From Thermus thermamylovorans (GTDB taxonomy: Bacteria; Deinococcota; Deinococci; Deinococcales; Thermaceae), in contig NZ_SIJL01000006.1 of assembly GCF_004307015.1 (NCBI RefSeq), positions 1 to 57,891 on the forward strand: a stretch of 57,891 nucleotides of DNA, written 5' to 3'. Shown piece by piece: positions 23,373-31,196 of the stretch; positions within the stretch are counted from its first letter, which is position 1; each line of letters starts with the position of its first letter. The notes under the pieces are model-generated. The model was not told the origin of the DNA and did not search any database. It worked only from the letters and a program-made list of their open reading frames with translations. Position numbers and translations under genes: made by a program.

Positions 23373-25174
23373 CCCAGGAGGACGCCTACAGCAAGGCCTT
23401 TGACCGGGTGCTCTTCGCCCGCATCCTGGCCTACGTGCGGCCCTACCGGCTGCAGGTGGGCCTGGCCCTCCTCTGCCTCCTCCTCACCACCCTCACCGCC
23501 GCCCTCACCCCCCTCTTCTTCAAGTGGGCCATCGACGGGGTCTTCCTGCCCGAGGCGCCCGCGCCCCTGGAGGAAAGGCTCGCCCTCCTCCTCTGGATCA
23601 GCCTGGGGTTCTTGCTGGTGCGCTTCGTGAACTTCGCCGCCACCTACGGCCAGGTCTACCTCATCCAGTGGGTGGGGCAGCGGGTCCTCTTTGACCTCCG
23701 GAGCGCCCTCTTCGCCAAGCTCATGCGCCTGCACCCGGGGTACTACGACCGCAACCCCGTGGGCCGCCTCATGACCCGGGTCACCTCCGACGTGGACGCC
23801 ATCAACCAGTTCATCACCGGGGGGCTGGTGGGGGTGATCGCCGACCTCTTCACCATCCTGGGCCTGCTGGCCTTCATGTTCTTCCTGAGCCCCCAGCTCA
23901 CCCTGGTGGTCCTCCTGGTGGCCCCCGTCCTCCTCCTGGTCACCGCCTGGGTTCGCCGGGGGATGCGGGCCGCCTACCGGGAGATGCGCCTCCGCCTGGC
24001 CCGCCTCAACGCCGCCCTGCAGGAGAACCTCTCCGGGGTGGAGACGGTGCAGCTCTTTCGCCAGGAGGGGGAGCGGGAGGCCAAGCTGGACCGCCAGGCC
24101 CAGGACCTCCTCCAGGCCTGGGTGGAGATTGTCCGCTGGTTCGCCCTCTTCTTCCCCGTGGTGGGCTTTTTGGGGGACCTGGCGGTGGCGGGCCTCCTCT
24201 TCTACGGCGGGGGGGAGGTGGTGCGGGGGGCGGTGACCCTGGGCCTCCTGGTGGCCTTCGTGGACTACACCCGCCAGCTCTTCCAGCCCCTGCAGGACCT
24301 CTCCGACAAGTTCAACCTCTTCCAGGGGGCCATGGCCAGCGCCGAGCGCATCTTCGGGGTCCTGGACGCGGAGGAGGAGCTGAAAGACCCCGAGGACCCC
24401 AAGCCCCTCGCCCGCTTCCGGGGGGAGGTGGAGTTCCGGGACGTCTGGTTGGCCTACACCCCCAAGGGGGTGGAGCCCGGGGAGAAGGACTGGGTCTTGC
24501 GGGGGGTCTCCTTCCGCATCCGCCCGGGGGAGAAGGTGGCCCTGGTGGGGGCCACGGGGGCGGGGAAGACCAGCGTGGTGAGCCTCATCGCCCGCTTCTA
24601 CGACCCCCAGCGGGGCCAGGTCCTCCTGGACGGGGTGGACGCCCGGGCGTACCGCCAGGAGGACCTGCGGCGGCGGGTGGGGATCGTCCTCCAGGACCCC
24701 TTCCTCTTCTCCGGCACCATCCTGGACAACCTCCGCCTCTTCGACGAGTCCATCCCCGAGGCGCAGGTGGAGGAGGTGGCCCGGTTTTTGGGGGTGCACG
24801 AGGCCATTTTGCGCCTGCCCCAGGGCTACCGCACCCGGGTGGGGGAGCGGGGGGCGGGGCTTTCCACGGGGGAAAAACAGCTTCTGGCCCTGGTGCGGGC
24901 GCTTCTGGCCAGCCCGGACATCCTCCTCATCCTGGACGAGGCCACGGCCAACGTGGACTCGGAGACGGAAAGGCGGCTCCAGGAGGCGCTCTACCGGGCC
25001 ATGGAGGGGAGGACCGCCATCCTCATTGCCCACCGCCTCTCCACCATCCGCCGGGTGGACCGGATCCTGGTCTTCAGGAAGGGGCGCCTGGTGGAGGAGG
25101 GCACCCACGAGGAGCTCCTCCGCAAGGGGGGCTACTACGCCACCCTCTACCGCTTGCAGTACGCGGAGGGATGA
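23369..25174 (+). CDS. tmrA: Heterodimeric ABC exporter, catalytic subunit (TmrA-like)
   Basis: Partner of the gene above. 601 residues with six transmembrane helices (about 1-325) and a nucleotide-binding domain holding Walker A GATGAGKT, a degenerate signature LSTGEKQLLALVRAL and canonical Walker B LLILDEATANVD with the catalytic glutamate. The consensus ATP site thus combines this subunit's Walker motifs with the LSGGQ of the TmrB-like partner. T. thermophilus TmrAB is studied as a functional model of the TAP peptide transporter. ATG overlaps the upstream stop. Confidence 0.9.
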   Translation: MTQEDAYSKAFDRVLFARILAYVRPYRLQVGLALLCLLLTTLTAALTPLFFKWAIDGVFLPEAPAPLEERLALLLWISLGFLLVRFVNFAATYGQVYLIQWVGQRVLFDLRSALFAKLMRLHPGYYDRNPVGRLMTRVTSDVDAINQFITGGLVGVIADLFTILGLLAFMFFLSPQLTLVVLLVAPVLLLVTAWVRRGMRAAYREMRLRLARLNAALQENLSGVETVQLFRQEGEREAKLDRQAQDLLQAWVEIVRWFALFFPVVGFLGDLAVAGLLFYGGGEVVRGAVTLGLLVAFVDYTRQLFQPLQDLSDKFNLFQGAMASAERIFGVLDAEEELKDPEDPKPLARFRGEVEFRDVWLAYTPKGVEPGEKDWVLRGVSFRIRPGEKVALVGATGAGKTSVVSLIARFYDPQRGQVLLDGVDARAYRQEDLRRRVGIVLQDPFLFSGTILDNLRLFDESIPEAQVEEVARFLGVHEAILRLPQGYRTRVGERGAGLSTGEKQLLALVRALLASPDILLILDEATANVDSETERRLQEALYRAMEGRTAILIAHRLSTIRRVDRILVFRKGRLVEEGTHEELLRKGGYYATLYRLQYAEG

Positions 25175-25269
25175 TGCCACCCTACCCTGACGAGGCCGGG
25201 GTGGGGGCTCCGACAAAGAGGCCTCGAGGCCTGCGCCGGAGGAAGAAGGAGAGGGATTAGGGGGAGAGG
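25175..25269. other. Short spacer before folC
   Basis: 95 nt with no gene. It ends in GGGGAGAGG directly before the folC ATG, a long purine-rich Shine-Dalgarno; no clear promoter. Confidence 0.4.
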
Positions 25270-26442
25270 ATGGCCTACCGGGAGGCTTTGGCCTGGCTTT
25301 TCGCCCAGCGCCGCCAGGGGGCGCGGGGTTTGGAGCGGGTGCGGGCCCTCCTGGAGCGCCTGGGGCACCCGGAGGCGGCCTTTCGGGCGGTGCACGTCCT
25401 GGGCACAAACGGCAAGGGGAGCGTGGTGGCCTACCTCGAGGCCGCCTTCCGCGCCCGGGGGCTTCCTTACGGGGCCTACATCAGCCCCCACCTCCTGGAC
25501 TTCCGGGAGAGGATCCGCACCCACCGGGGCCTCATCCCCGAGGGGGCAGTGGTGGGCTTCGTGGCCTGGGTCCGGGGGGAGGCCTGGCCCGAGCCCCCGG
25601 GCTTCTTCGACCTGGCCACCGCCCTGGCCTTCCACCGCTTCCGGGAGGAGGGGGTGGCCCTGGCGGCGGTGGAGGCGGGGGTGGGGGGGGAGAAGGACGC
25701 CACCAACGCCCTCTCCCATGTGGCCCTCACCGTGCTCACCCACGTGGGGGAGGACCACCTGGAGGCCCTGGGGGGGAGCCTCGAGGCGGTGGCCTGGGAG
25801 AAGGCGGGGGCCTTCCGCCCTGGGGTCCCCGTGGTCACGGGGGCGGAAGGGGTGGGCCTGGAGGTGGCCCGGCGGGTGGCGGCGGCGCGGGGGTGCCCCC
25901 TCCACCTCCTGGACCCGGAAGACCCCCTCTTTGCCATCCCCGCGCCCCCCGCTCTGAAGGGGGCCTTCCAGGAAGCAAACGCCCGGCTGGCGGCGGCGGC
26001 CCTGAGGCTCCTGGGCTTCCCCGAGGAGGCCATTGCCCGAGGGCTTCGGGAAGCAAGGCATCCGGGCCGGCTGGAGCGCTTCCTGGTAGAGGGGGTGGAG
26101 GTCTACCTGGACGGGGCCCACAACCCCCCGGCGGCCCAGGCCCTGGCCCGGGAGTTTGCCGCCTACCACCTGGTCTTTGGGGCCTTTCCCCGCAAGGACG
26201 TGCGAAGGATGCTGGCCCACCTCCTCCCCAAGGCCAGAAGCGTCCGCTACACCCGGGCCGGGGAGGGGGCCTTGGGTCCGGAGCTGGGCGGGCCCTTCTT
26301 TGAGGAGCCCTGGGAGGCCCTTCATCACGCGGTGGAGGCCGCGCGGGCGGACGGCCTCCCCGTCCTGGCCACGGGCTCCTTGTACCTGGTGGGGGCCCTA
26401 AGGGGAAGGCTCCTTGGGGGCTTCCCGGCCGAAGAGCCTTAG
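25270..26442 (+). CDS. folC: Folylpolyglutamate synthase / dihydrofolate synthase
   Basis: ATP-dependent addition of glutamate to dihydropteroate and folates. 390 residues: P-loop LGTNGKGS (K49), the folate-site ISPHLLDFRERI, EAGVGGEKDATN, then a Mur-ligase C-terminal domain with HPGRLE and LDGAHNP. Shorter than E. coli FolC but normal for thermophiles. The last 45 nt overlap the 3' end of the convergent ABC ATPase gene. Confidence 0.94.
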   Translation: MAYREALAWLFAQRRQGARGLERVRALLERLGHPEAAFRAVHVLGTNGKGSVVAYLEAAFRARGLPYGAYISPHLLDFRERIRTHRGLIPEGAVVGFVAWVRGEAWPEPPGFFDLATALAFHRFREEGVALAAVEAGVGGEKDATNALSHVALTVLTHVGEDHLEALGGSLEAVAWEKAGAFRPGVPVVTGAEGVGLEVARRVAAARGCPLHLLDPEDPLFAIPAPPALKGAFQEANARLAAAALRLLGFPEEAIARGLREARHPGRLERFLVEGVEVYLDGAHNPPAAQALAREFAAYHLVFGAFPRKDVRRMLAHLLPKARSVRYTRAGEGALGPELGGPFFEEPWEALHHAVEAARADGLPVLATGSLYLVGALRGRLLGGFPAEEP

Positions 26443-27312
26443 GAAGACGGTCTCCAGGCTGGGCTCCCCCCGGGAGACCTCCAGCACCTCCACGGGCACC
26501 CGGGGCAGGGCCTCCTTGAGGGCCGCCCACTCCCCCAGGAAGACCAGGCGGTCCTTTCCCTCCGCCAGCCACCCCGGGCCCAGGGCTTCCGCCAGGGCCT
26601 CGGCCACGGGCTCGGCCAGGCGGAGGAGGTACCCCTCTCCCGCCCACTCCCGCAGGAGGGCCCGGGTGGGCCCTTCCCGAAGGAGCCTTCCCCCCTGGAG
26701 GAAGGCCACCCGGTCGCTCACCCGCTCCACCGTGGCCAGGTCGTGGGAGGTGAGGAGGATGCCGATCCCCTCCCCCTTGAGGCTCAGGAGGATGGCCTCC
26801 AGCTCCCCCCGGCTCACCGGGTCCAGGCCCAGGGTGGGCTCGTCCAGGAGGAGGAAGCGGGGCCTTAGGGCGAGGGCCAGGGCCAAGGCGGCCTTCTGTT
26901 GCATGCCCCGGGAGAGGGAGGCCAAAGGGGCGTGGAGGCGCTCCTTCAGGCCAAAGCGCTCCAGCCAGTGGAGGAAGCGGGGGCGCACCTCCTTAGGGCT
27001 AAGCCCCCGGATGCCCCCGAAGTAGAGGGCGTTGGCCAGGAGGGGGAGGTTGAGGTAGAGGTTGCGGCTCCCCTCCAGGAGGACCCCGAACTCGTGCCCC
27101 TGGGGCCTGCGCCGCCTGCCCTCCTCCTCCAGGTAGACCTCCCCCTCCTCCGGCAGGAGGAGGCCCAGGATCACCTTCACCAGGGTGGTCTTGCCCGCCC
27201 CGTTGGGGCCCAAGAGGCCCAGGACCTCCCCCGCCCTTAGCTCCAGGCTCACCCCGGCGAGGGCCTGCACCGGGCCGAAGCGCTTGTGGACTCCTTGCAC
27301 CAGAAGGCGCAT
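26398..27312 (-). CDS. ABC-2 type exporter, ATP-binding protein
   Basis: The cytoplasmic ATPase of a DrrA/CcmA-type exporter. 304 residues: Walker A GPNGAGKTT, signature LSRGMQQKAALALALAL, Walker B LLLDEPTLGLDP, H-loop TSHDLATV, and a C-terminal extension of about 85 residues common in ABC-2 ATPases. The ATG overlaps the permease stop (TGATG). The substrate is unknown. Confidence 0.9.
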   Translation of the reverse strand: MRLLVQGVHKRFGPVQALAGVSLELRAGEVLGLLGPNGAGKTTLVKVILGLLLPEEGEVYLEEEGRRRRPQGHEFGVLLEGSRNLYLNLPLLANALYFGGIRGLSPKEVRPRFLHWLERFGLKERLHAPLASLSRGMQQKAALALALALRPRFLLLDEPTLGLDPVSRGELEAILLSLKGEGIGILLTSHDLATVERVSDRVAFLQGGRLLREGPTRALLREWAGEGYLLRLAEPVAEALAEALGPGWLAEGKDRLVFLGEWAALKEALPRVPVEVLEVSRGEPSLETVFLRLFGREAPKEPSP

Positions 27313-28076
27313 CAGTACCTCCCCAGAAGGCCCTTGTGGCGCACCAGGGCGTACATCCGCCCCATGGCCAAAAGCCCCAGGGAGAGGAGGAGAACCCCCT
27401 GCAGAAGGGCCAAGAGGAAGACCCCAGGGTCAAAGGCGCCCCCCGTGAGCCCCAGCTTCAGGAGGTGGGCCCCCGGGGCGAAAGGGAGGTAGGCCATGAA
27501 GGGCTGCCAGGCGGCGAGGGTGAAGAAGTAGGGGAGGAGAAGGAACTGCAGGATGGTGAAAAGGCCCATCACCTGCTTGAAGTAAAGGGCCAGGGTACCC
27601 ATGAGGAAGCCGAAGCCCATGGCGGAGAGGGCCACGGGGAGGAGGGCCAAAGGGAACCAAGGGGTGGGCTCGAGGCGCACCCCCAGAAGGAGGACCAGCA
27701 GGAGGAACACCACCCCGTTGTAGAGCACGTTGAAGAAGGTATCCGCCAGGGCCCGCAGAAAAAGCTGCCGCAAAAGCCCTCCCCGGGCCAAGGCCAGGTG
27801 TTCCAGGGTGCCCCGGGTGGCCTCGTTGTGCAGGGTGAAGGCGATGCTCTGGAACATCCCCACGGTGATTCCAAAGGCAGCGTAGAGGAGGAGGAGGTTG
27901 CCCAAGCCTAACGGTACCTCTGTCCCGGCGGCCAGGGCCCGGATGCCCATGGCGATGGCGAAGAAGAAGACGGTATCCGCCACCAGGCTGGCCAGCTGGT
28001 TGAACCAGTAGACGCGCAACTGCTGGAAGGAAAGCAGGAGCTCTGCCCTAAGTTGGTGAAGGAAGATAAGGTGCAT
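27312..28076 (-). CDS. ABC-2 type exporter, membrane permease
   Basis: A 254-residue integral membrane protein with six predicted helices, including an ABC-2 signature-like region LEHLALARGGLLRQLFLRALAD and aromatic runs (LLLPYFFTLAAWQPFMAYLPF). It forms an exporter with the downstream ATPase. GAGGGGGG precedes the ATG by 6 nt. The SARP-like regulator gene lies just upstream in the same orientation. Confidence 0.87.
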   Translation of the reverse strand: MHLIFLHQLRAELLLSFQQLRVYWFNQLASLVADTVFFFAIAMGIRALAAGTEVPLGLGNLLLLYAAFGITVGMFQSIAFTLHNEATRGTLEHLALARGGLLRQLFLRALADTFFNVLYNGVVFLLLVLLLGVRLEPTPWFPLALLPVALSAMGFGFLMGTLALYFKQVMGLFTILQFLLLPYFFTLAAWQPFMAYLPFAPGAHLLKLGLTGGAFDPGVFLLALLQGVLLLSLGLLAMGRMYALVRHKGLLGRY

Positions 28077-28337
28077 GGCTTACCCCCCTCTAGGTCGTGG
28101 GTCGGCAAGGCTTTTCTCTATAGGCTTCCCCCAACCATATTCGGATCAAGATACAGAGGGGAAGGTAACCCCCGCGTAACTCATTGGGTTCTCATAGAAC
28201 TCTTTGGGCGTTATGCGGGGGCCATGTTTCCTAGGGGGCTTTAAGGGCACGTGGCTTCTCCTGGGCTTCGTTTGGGGGGAATGGGGAGTGGCTCCCCACG
28301 GCCAAGGTCCCCACTGTTTGGTCCGGGTCTTTGGCCC
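28077..28337. promoter_or_regulatory. AT-richer regulatory spacer upstream of the ABC-2 operon
   Basis: 261 nt without a gene and clearly less GC-rich than its surroundings. It holds a - strand -10-like TATAGA (28117-28122), two direct repeats GTAAC (28165-28169 and 28176-28180) exactly 11 bp apart, a palindrome GTTCT-CAT-AGAAC (28188-28200) and a terminator hairpin (28282-28298). This looks like a controlled promoter region for the exporter operon. Confidence 0.5.
28282..28298 (-). terminator. Hairpin after the SARP-like regulator
   Basis: TGGGGAG-TGG-CTCCCCA, a perfect 7-bp stem 40 nt past the regulator stop; no strong T run. Confidence 0.45.
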
Positions 28338-29837
28338 CTAAAGCCCCCACTCCCGCCTGAGCCGCTCCACCCGGGCCAGGACCGCGGGGTGCCGGGGGTC
28401 CAGGGGGGAAAGGCGCTCCAGGAGGGCCTCCCAGAGCTCCAGGTCATCCCTAAGCCGCTCCGCCAAAGCGTAGAGGGCCTCGAGGCTTCCCTGGCTGAGG
28501 GCCGCCTTCCGCAGGCTTGCCTCCAGCTCCCACCGCAACTCCTCCACCCCCGGGGCCTGGCTGTTGGTCAGGAGGGGGCCCCGGTAGAGGCGGAGGGCGC
28601 GGGAAAGGTTCCCCTGGTGCAGGGCTTCCTCCACCTCCAGGAAGTCCGCCTTTAGGGGGGAAAGCAGGCGGTAGGGGCGGCTTCCTATCACCAGGCCCCG
28701 CTCCCGCAGGCGGTGGAGCTCCATGCGCAGGGCGGGGGTGTTCCCGTCCCCGTAGAGGGCTTGGGCCAGGGCCTCCCCCCTCCACCCCTCGGGCCGGGCC
28801 AGGAGGAGGACCAGAAGCTCCGCCTGCCGCAGGGGAAGGGGCCTCCCGAAGAGCCTGGCCTCTCCCAGGGTCTGGAGGTGGGGGTCGGGGCTCGTCCTAG
28901 GGGTGGGCCACAGGAGCCACCCTCCCCTCCCGGAAACCTCCCCCGAGGAAGAGGCCTCCTCCCCCAGGAAGAGGCGGGCCCGGAAGACCTCCTCTCCGGT
29001 GCCTTCCCTTTCCAGCAAAGGGAGGAGCTCCCTCACCCCCTGGCTATCCTCCCGCAGCAGGGCCTCCCCGAGGAGGAGCAGGGCCCTGGGATAGGGGTCT
29101 TGGGCCCAGGGCCGGGCGGCTTGCAGGAGGGGAAGGGCTCCTTGGCCCAAGAGGCGCACCCCTGCGGGGGCCAGGTAGGGGAGGGCTGCGGGGGGCGCTT
29201 CCTCCAGGGCCTTCTGCCAGTAGGCCCGGGCGGCTTTTTCCTCCCCCTGGAGGAGGCGGAGGTGGGCCACGAGAAAGCGGGCGTAGAGGCCGGGTCCCGG
29301 CTCCAGGGCCAAGGGCTCCACCTCCCGGAGGAGGTCGGGGAGGGATGGCTCCTCTTCGGCCAGGAGGGTGAGCCAGGCCCACTCCAGGGTGGTAAAAGCT
29401 CCCGGGGCCTTGAGGCGGGCCAGGGCAGCGTGGGCCAAGGCCTCCCGCAGGCGGCCTAGGCGCCGTTTCGTGCGGGCCAGGGCCAGGGTGAGCAGGCCTT
29501 GGTCCTTAGGGCTTTGGGTGCGGTGGAGGGCCTCCTCCAGGGCCACCACCCCTTCCCGCGGGGGCAAGGCGAGGCCCAGGTGGTAGAGGGTAAAGGAGGT
29601 CTGGGCCCTCCTGGCGGCCTCCAGGGCGAGCCTCCGGTACCCCTGGAGGTCCCCCCGGCGGGCCTTGGTGAAGCCCAGGAGGGCCAGGCGCTCGGCCTCC
29701 TCAGGGCCCTTTCCCTTCCAGGCCTCGAGGAGGGCCTCCGCCTCCCCCTCCCGCCCCGCCTCCAGGAGGGCCCGGGCCTGGGCCAGGGGAGCTTCCTTCC
29801 CCCAAGGGGCCAGGGTGCCCAGGCTTTCCCCTTCCAC
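28338..29837 (-). CDS. TPR protein with C-terminal SARP-like winged helix and BTAD (putative activator)
   Basis: 499 residues. About 1-290 are helical TPR-like repeats (ARALLEAGREGEAEALLEAW and similar). Residues about 325-395 read as an OmpR-like winged helix of the SARP type (LPLRQAELLVLLLARPEGW, ALYGDGNTPALRMELHRLRERG, GSRPYRLLSPLKAD). Residues about 400-455 match a bacterial transcriptional activation domain (EALHQGNLSRALRLYRGPLL). In classical SARPs the winged helix is at the N-terminus; here the order is reversed. GTG start with -10 TATACT 6 nt upstream. It is the likely regulator of the ABC-2 operon that follows, by position only. Confidence 0.65.
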   Translation of the reverse strand: MEGESLGTLAPWGKEAPLAQARALLEAGREGEAEALLEAWKGKGPEEAERLALLGFTKARRGDLQGYRRLALEAARRAQTSFTLYHLGLALPPREGVVALEEALHRTQSPKDQGLLTLALARTKRRLGRLREALAHAALARLKAPGAFTTLEWAWLTLLAEEEPSLPDLLREVEPLALEPGPGLYARFLVAHLRLLQGEEKAARAYWQKALEEAPPAALPYLAPAGVRLLGQGALPLLQAARPWAQDPYPRALLLLGEALLREDSQGVRELLPLLEREGTGEEVFRARLFLGEEASSSGEVSGRGGWLLWPTPRTSPDPHLQTLGEARLFGRPLPLRQAELLVLLLARPEGWRGEALAQALYGDGNTPALRMELHRLRERGLVIGSRPYRLLSPLKADFLEVEEALHQGNLSRALRLYRGPLLTNSQAPGVEELRWELEASLRKAALSQGSLEALYALAERLRDDLELWEALLERLSPLDPRHPAVLARVERLRREWGL

Positions 29838-29843
29838 GGAAGC

Positions 29844-29849
29844 AGTATA
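29844..29849 (-). promoter_or_regulatory. Leaderless -10 box of the SARP-like gene
   Basis: TATACT on the - strand, 6 nt before GTG 29837; a weak -35 TTAGAA lies 18 nt upstream. Confidence 0.5.
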
Positions 29850-29919
29850 GAGGAAAAGCTAGCCCCTTTCTAAGTACCCTGCCGCCGCTTGGGCAAGCCG
29901 GAGACCTTGGGTACCCTTT

Positions 29920-30003
29920 CACCGGAGCCCCCACGGGGACGAAGCCCCCGTGGGGTGGTATCACCGGGGCCCCCACGCAGACTTTGTCCCCGTGGGGTGG
30001 TGT
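29920..30003. repeat. Two tandem 42-bp hairpin repeats
   Basis: Copy 1 (29920-29961) and copy 2 (29962-30003) are head-to-tail with an exact 42-bp period and agree at most positions. Both start CACCGG and end CCCCGTGGGGTGGT. Copy 1 folds as CCCCACGGGG / CCCCGTGGGG, a perfect 10-bp stem. In copy 2 the stem is kept only at its base (CCCCACG/CGTGGGG) because the loop side diverged. No gene lies in 29850-30067. Confidence 0.75.
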
Positions 30004-30031
30004 TGGATTTTCCCCGGGGGCTTGCCCTTTA

Positions 30032-30049
30032 CCAGGGTCCCCACCCTGG
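30032..30049 (-). terminator. Hairpin after the PrcB-like lipoprotein gene
   Basis: CCAGGGT-CCCC-ACCCTGG, a 7-bp stem about 20 nt beyond the stop codon at 30068. Confidence 0.45.
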
Positions 30050-30067
30050 CCTCGTTAGAGGATGGCC

Positions 30068-31117
30068 TCACTCCCTGGCCTCCGCCAGCACCCGCCCCGC
30101 GGGGTCGGCGAAGACCACCCGGTTCACCCTTTCCAGCTCCAGGATCACGTAGGGGCTCGTCAGGGCCTGGGTGACGATGGCCCCGGGCCTTGGGCTTTGC
30201 AGGTTGAGGATCACCCGGGCGGCCCCGCCCCCGTAGGTGACCCCCACCACCTCGATCCCGTACCCCCCGGTGGGCTTCAGGCCCCAGAAGAAGGCGGCCA
30301 CGCTCCTCGTGCGGAAGTCCACGCTGGGGGCGGGGGGGCGGGGGAGGCGGTTGCCCACCGCCAGGTTCCACACCTCGGCGAGGCGGGTGGGGTTGTTGGC
30401 CAGGAAGGCCCTGGCCTCGGCCTCCCCGTAGGCGGCGTTGCCGCCCCGGTCCAGGATGCGGTAAGGGGGGGCGGGAGGGCTCACCACCTCCACTCTAAGC
30501 CCGTACTGCACCTGGAGGGCCCCTACCCGGTAGCTGTCGGGGGCGGGGTCCAGCCCGAGGGGCCTTAGGACAGGCTCCGAGAGCTCAAACAGCACCACCT
30601 GCCTCCCCCCCCGCCGGGCCAGGACCTCCCGCAGGAGCACCTGGGCCTCCCCCCGGGTGAAGGCCTCCAGGTCCGGGACGGTGTAGCCCGCGGGCTGGAC
30701 CAGGGCCCGCCGCTCCCCAGCCCGCAGCCCCCCCGTGAGGCGCACCCAGCCCACCCCGTCGAAGAGCCAGCTGCCCCTCAGGGCGGCCTGGGCGCGCACC
30801 TCCACCAGGCTTCCCCCCACGCCCCGCACCGCCTCGGCCAGGGGCCTGAGGGAGGGGGCCACCTCCCGGAGGAAGGGGTTTTCGTTCACCCAAAGGGCTC
30901 CGGGCACGGCCCAGAGGCTTTCCCCCCGGGGGCCTTCCAGCCGGAGGGTGCGCCCCGAAAGCCGCACCTCCCGGGGCTCCCCGTAGAAGTAGGTCCAGCG
31001 CTCCGTGGCCTCGGGGAAGAGGAGCTGGGCCTCGGCCACGCGGTAGCCCGTCCCCTCCAGCAGCTGGCAGGCGGCCAGGAGGGGCAGCAGGGCCAAGAGG
31101 AGGAGGGCTCGCCGCAT
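30068..31117 (-). CDS. Lipoprotein with PrcB-like C-terminal domain
   Basis: A 349-residue exported lipoprotein. The signal peptide MRRALLLLALLPLLAAC has a clear lipobox, with lipidated C17. The last ~80 residues (FRTRSVAAFFWGLKPTGGYGIEV, SPRPGAIVTQALTSPYVILEL) match the PrcB C-terminal domain known from a protease-complex subunit of spirochaetes. The middle part is not recognised. ATG 31117 is chosen over a frame starting 60 nt upstream because it places the signal peptide at the N-terminus and a -10 TATGAT lies 6 nt before it. Confidence 0.75.
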   Translation of the reverse strand: MRRALLLLALLPLLAACQLLEGTGYRVAEAQLLFPEATERWTYFYGEPREVRLSGRTLRLEGPRGESLWAVPGALWVNENPFLREVAPSLRPLAEAVRGVGGSLVEVRAQAALRGSWLFDGVGWVRLTGGLRAGERRALVQPAGYTVPDLEAFTRGEAQVLLREVLARRGGRQVVLFELSEPVLRPLGLDPAPDSYRVGALQVQYGLRVEVVSPPAPPYRILDRGGNAAYGEAEARAFLANNPTRLAEVWNLAVGNRLPRPPAPSVDFRTRSVAAFFWGLKPTGGYGIEVVGVTYGGGAARVILNLQSPRPGAIVTQALTSPYVILELERVNRVVFADPAGRVLAEARE

Positions 31118-31123
31118 AAGGCC

Positions 31124-31129
31124 ATCATA
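31124..31129 (-). promoter_or_regulatory. Leaderless -10 box of the PrcB-like lipoprotein
   Basis: TATGAT on the - strand, 6 nt before ATG 31117. Confidence 0.5.
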
Positions 31130-31196
31130 CCCCCGGGGCCTGGCCCCCCCTTTAGCCTCCCTTGAGGCCGGGCCCATGCCCCCCTGAGGTAGGGCG

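Noticed and set aside
23315-25408. Very long open frame on the - strand opposite the ABC exporter genes (similar ones at 21642-23288 and 2790-5243)
   Set aside because: In DNA this GC-rich the antisense frames lack stops; the translations are Gly/Pro/His/Arg-rich, match no family and lie fully over well-identified genes.
28188-28200. Intrinsic terminator at the GTTCT-CAT-AGAAC palindrome
   Set aside because: The stem is only 5 bp with a 3-nt loop and no T tract; an operator is more likely.
28053-28244. A 63-codon + strand frame in the spacer before the ABC-2 operon
   Set aside because: No ribosome site, no family-like sequence, and it overlaps the start of a sure gene on the other strand.
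29920-30003. CRISPR array
   Set aside because: Only two directly abutting copies, no spacers and no cas genes nearby.
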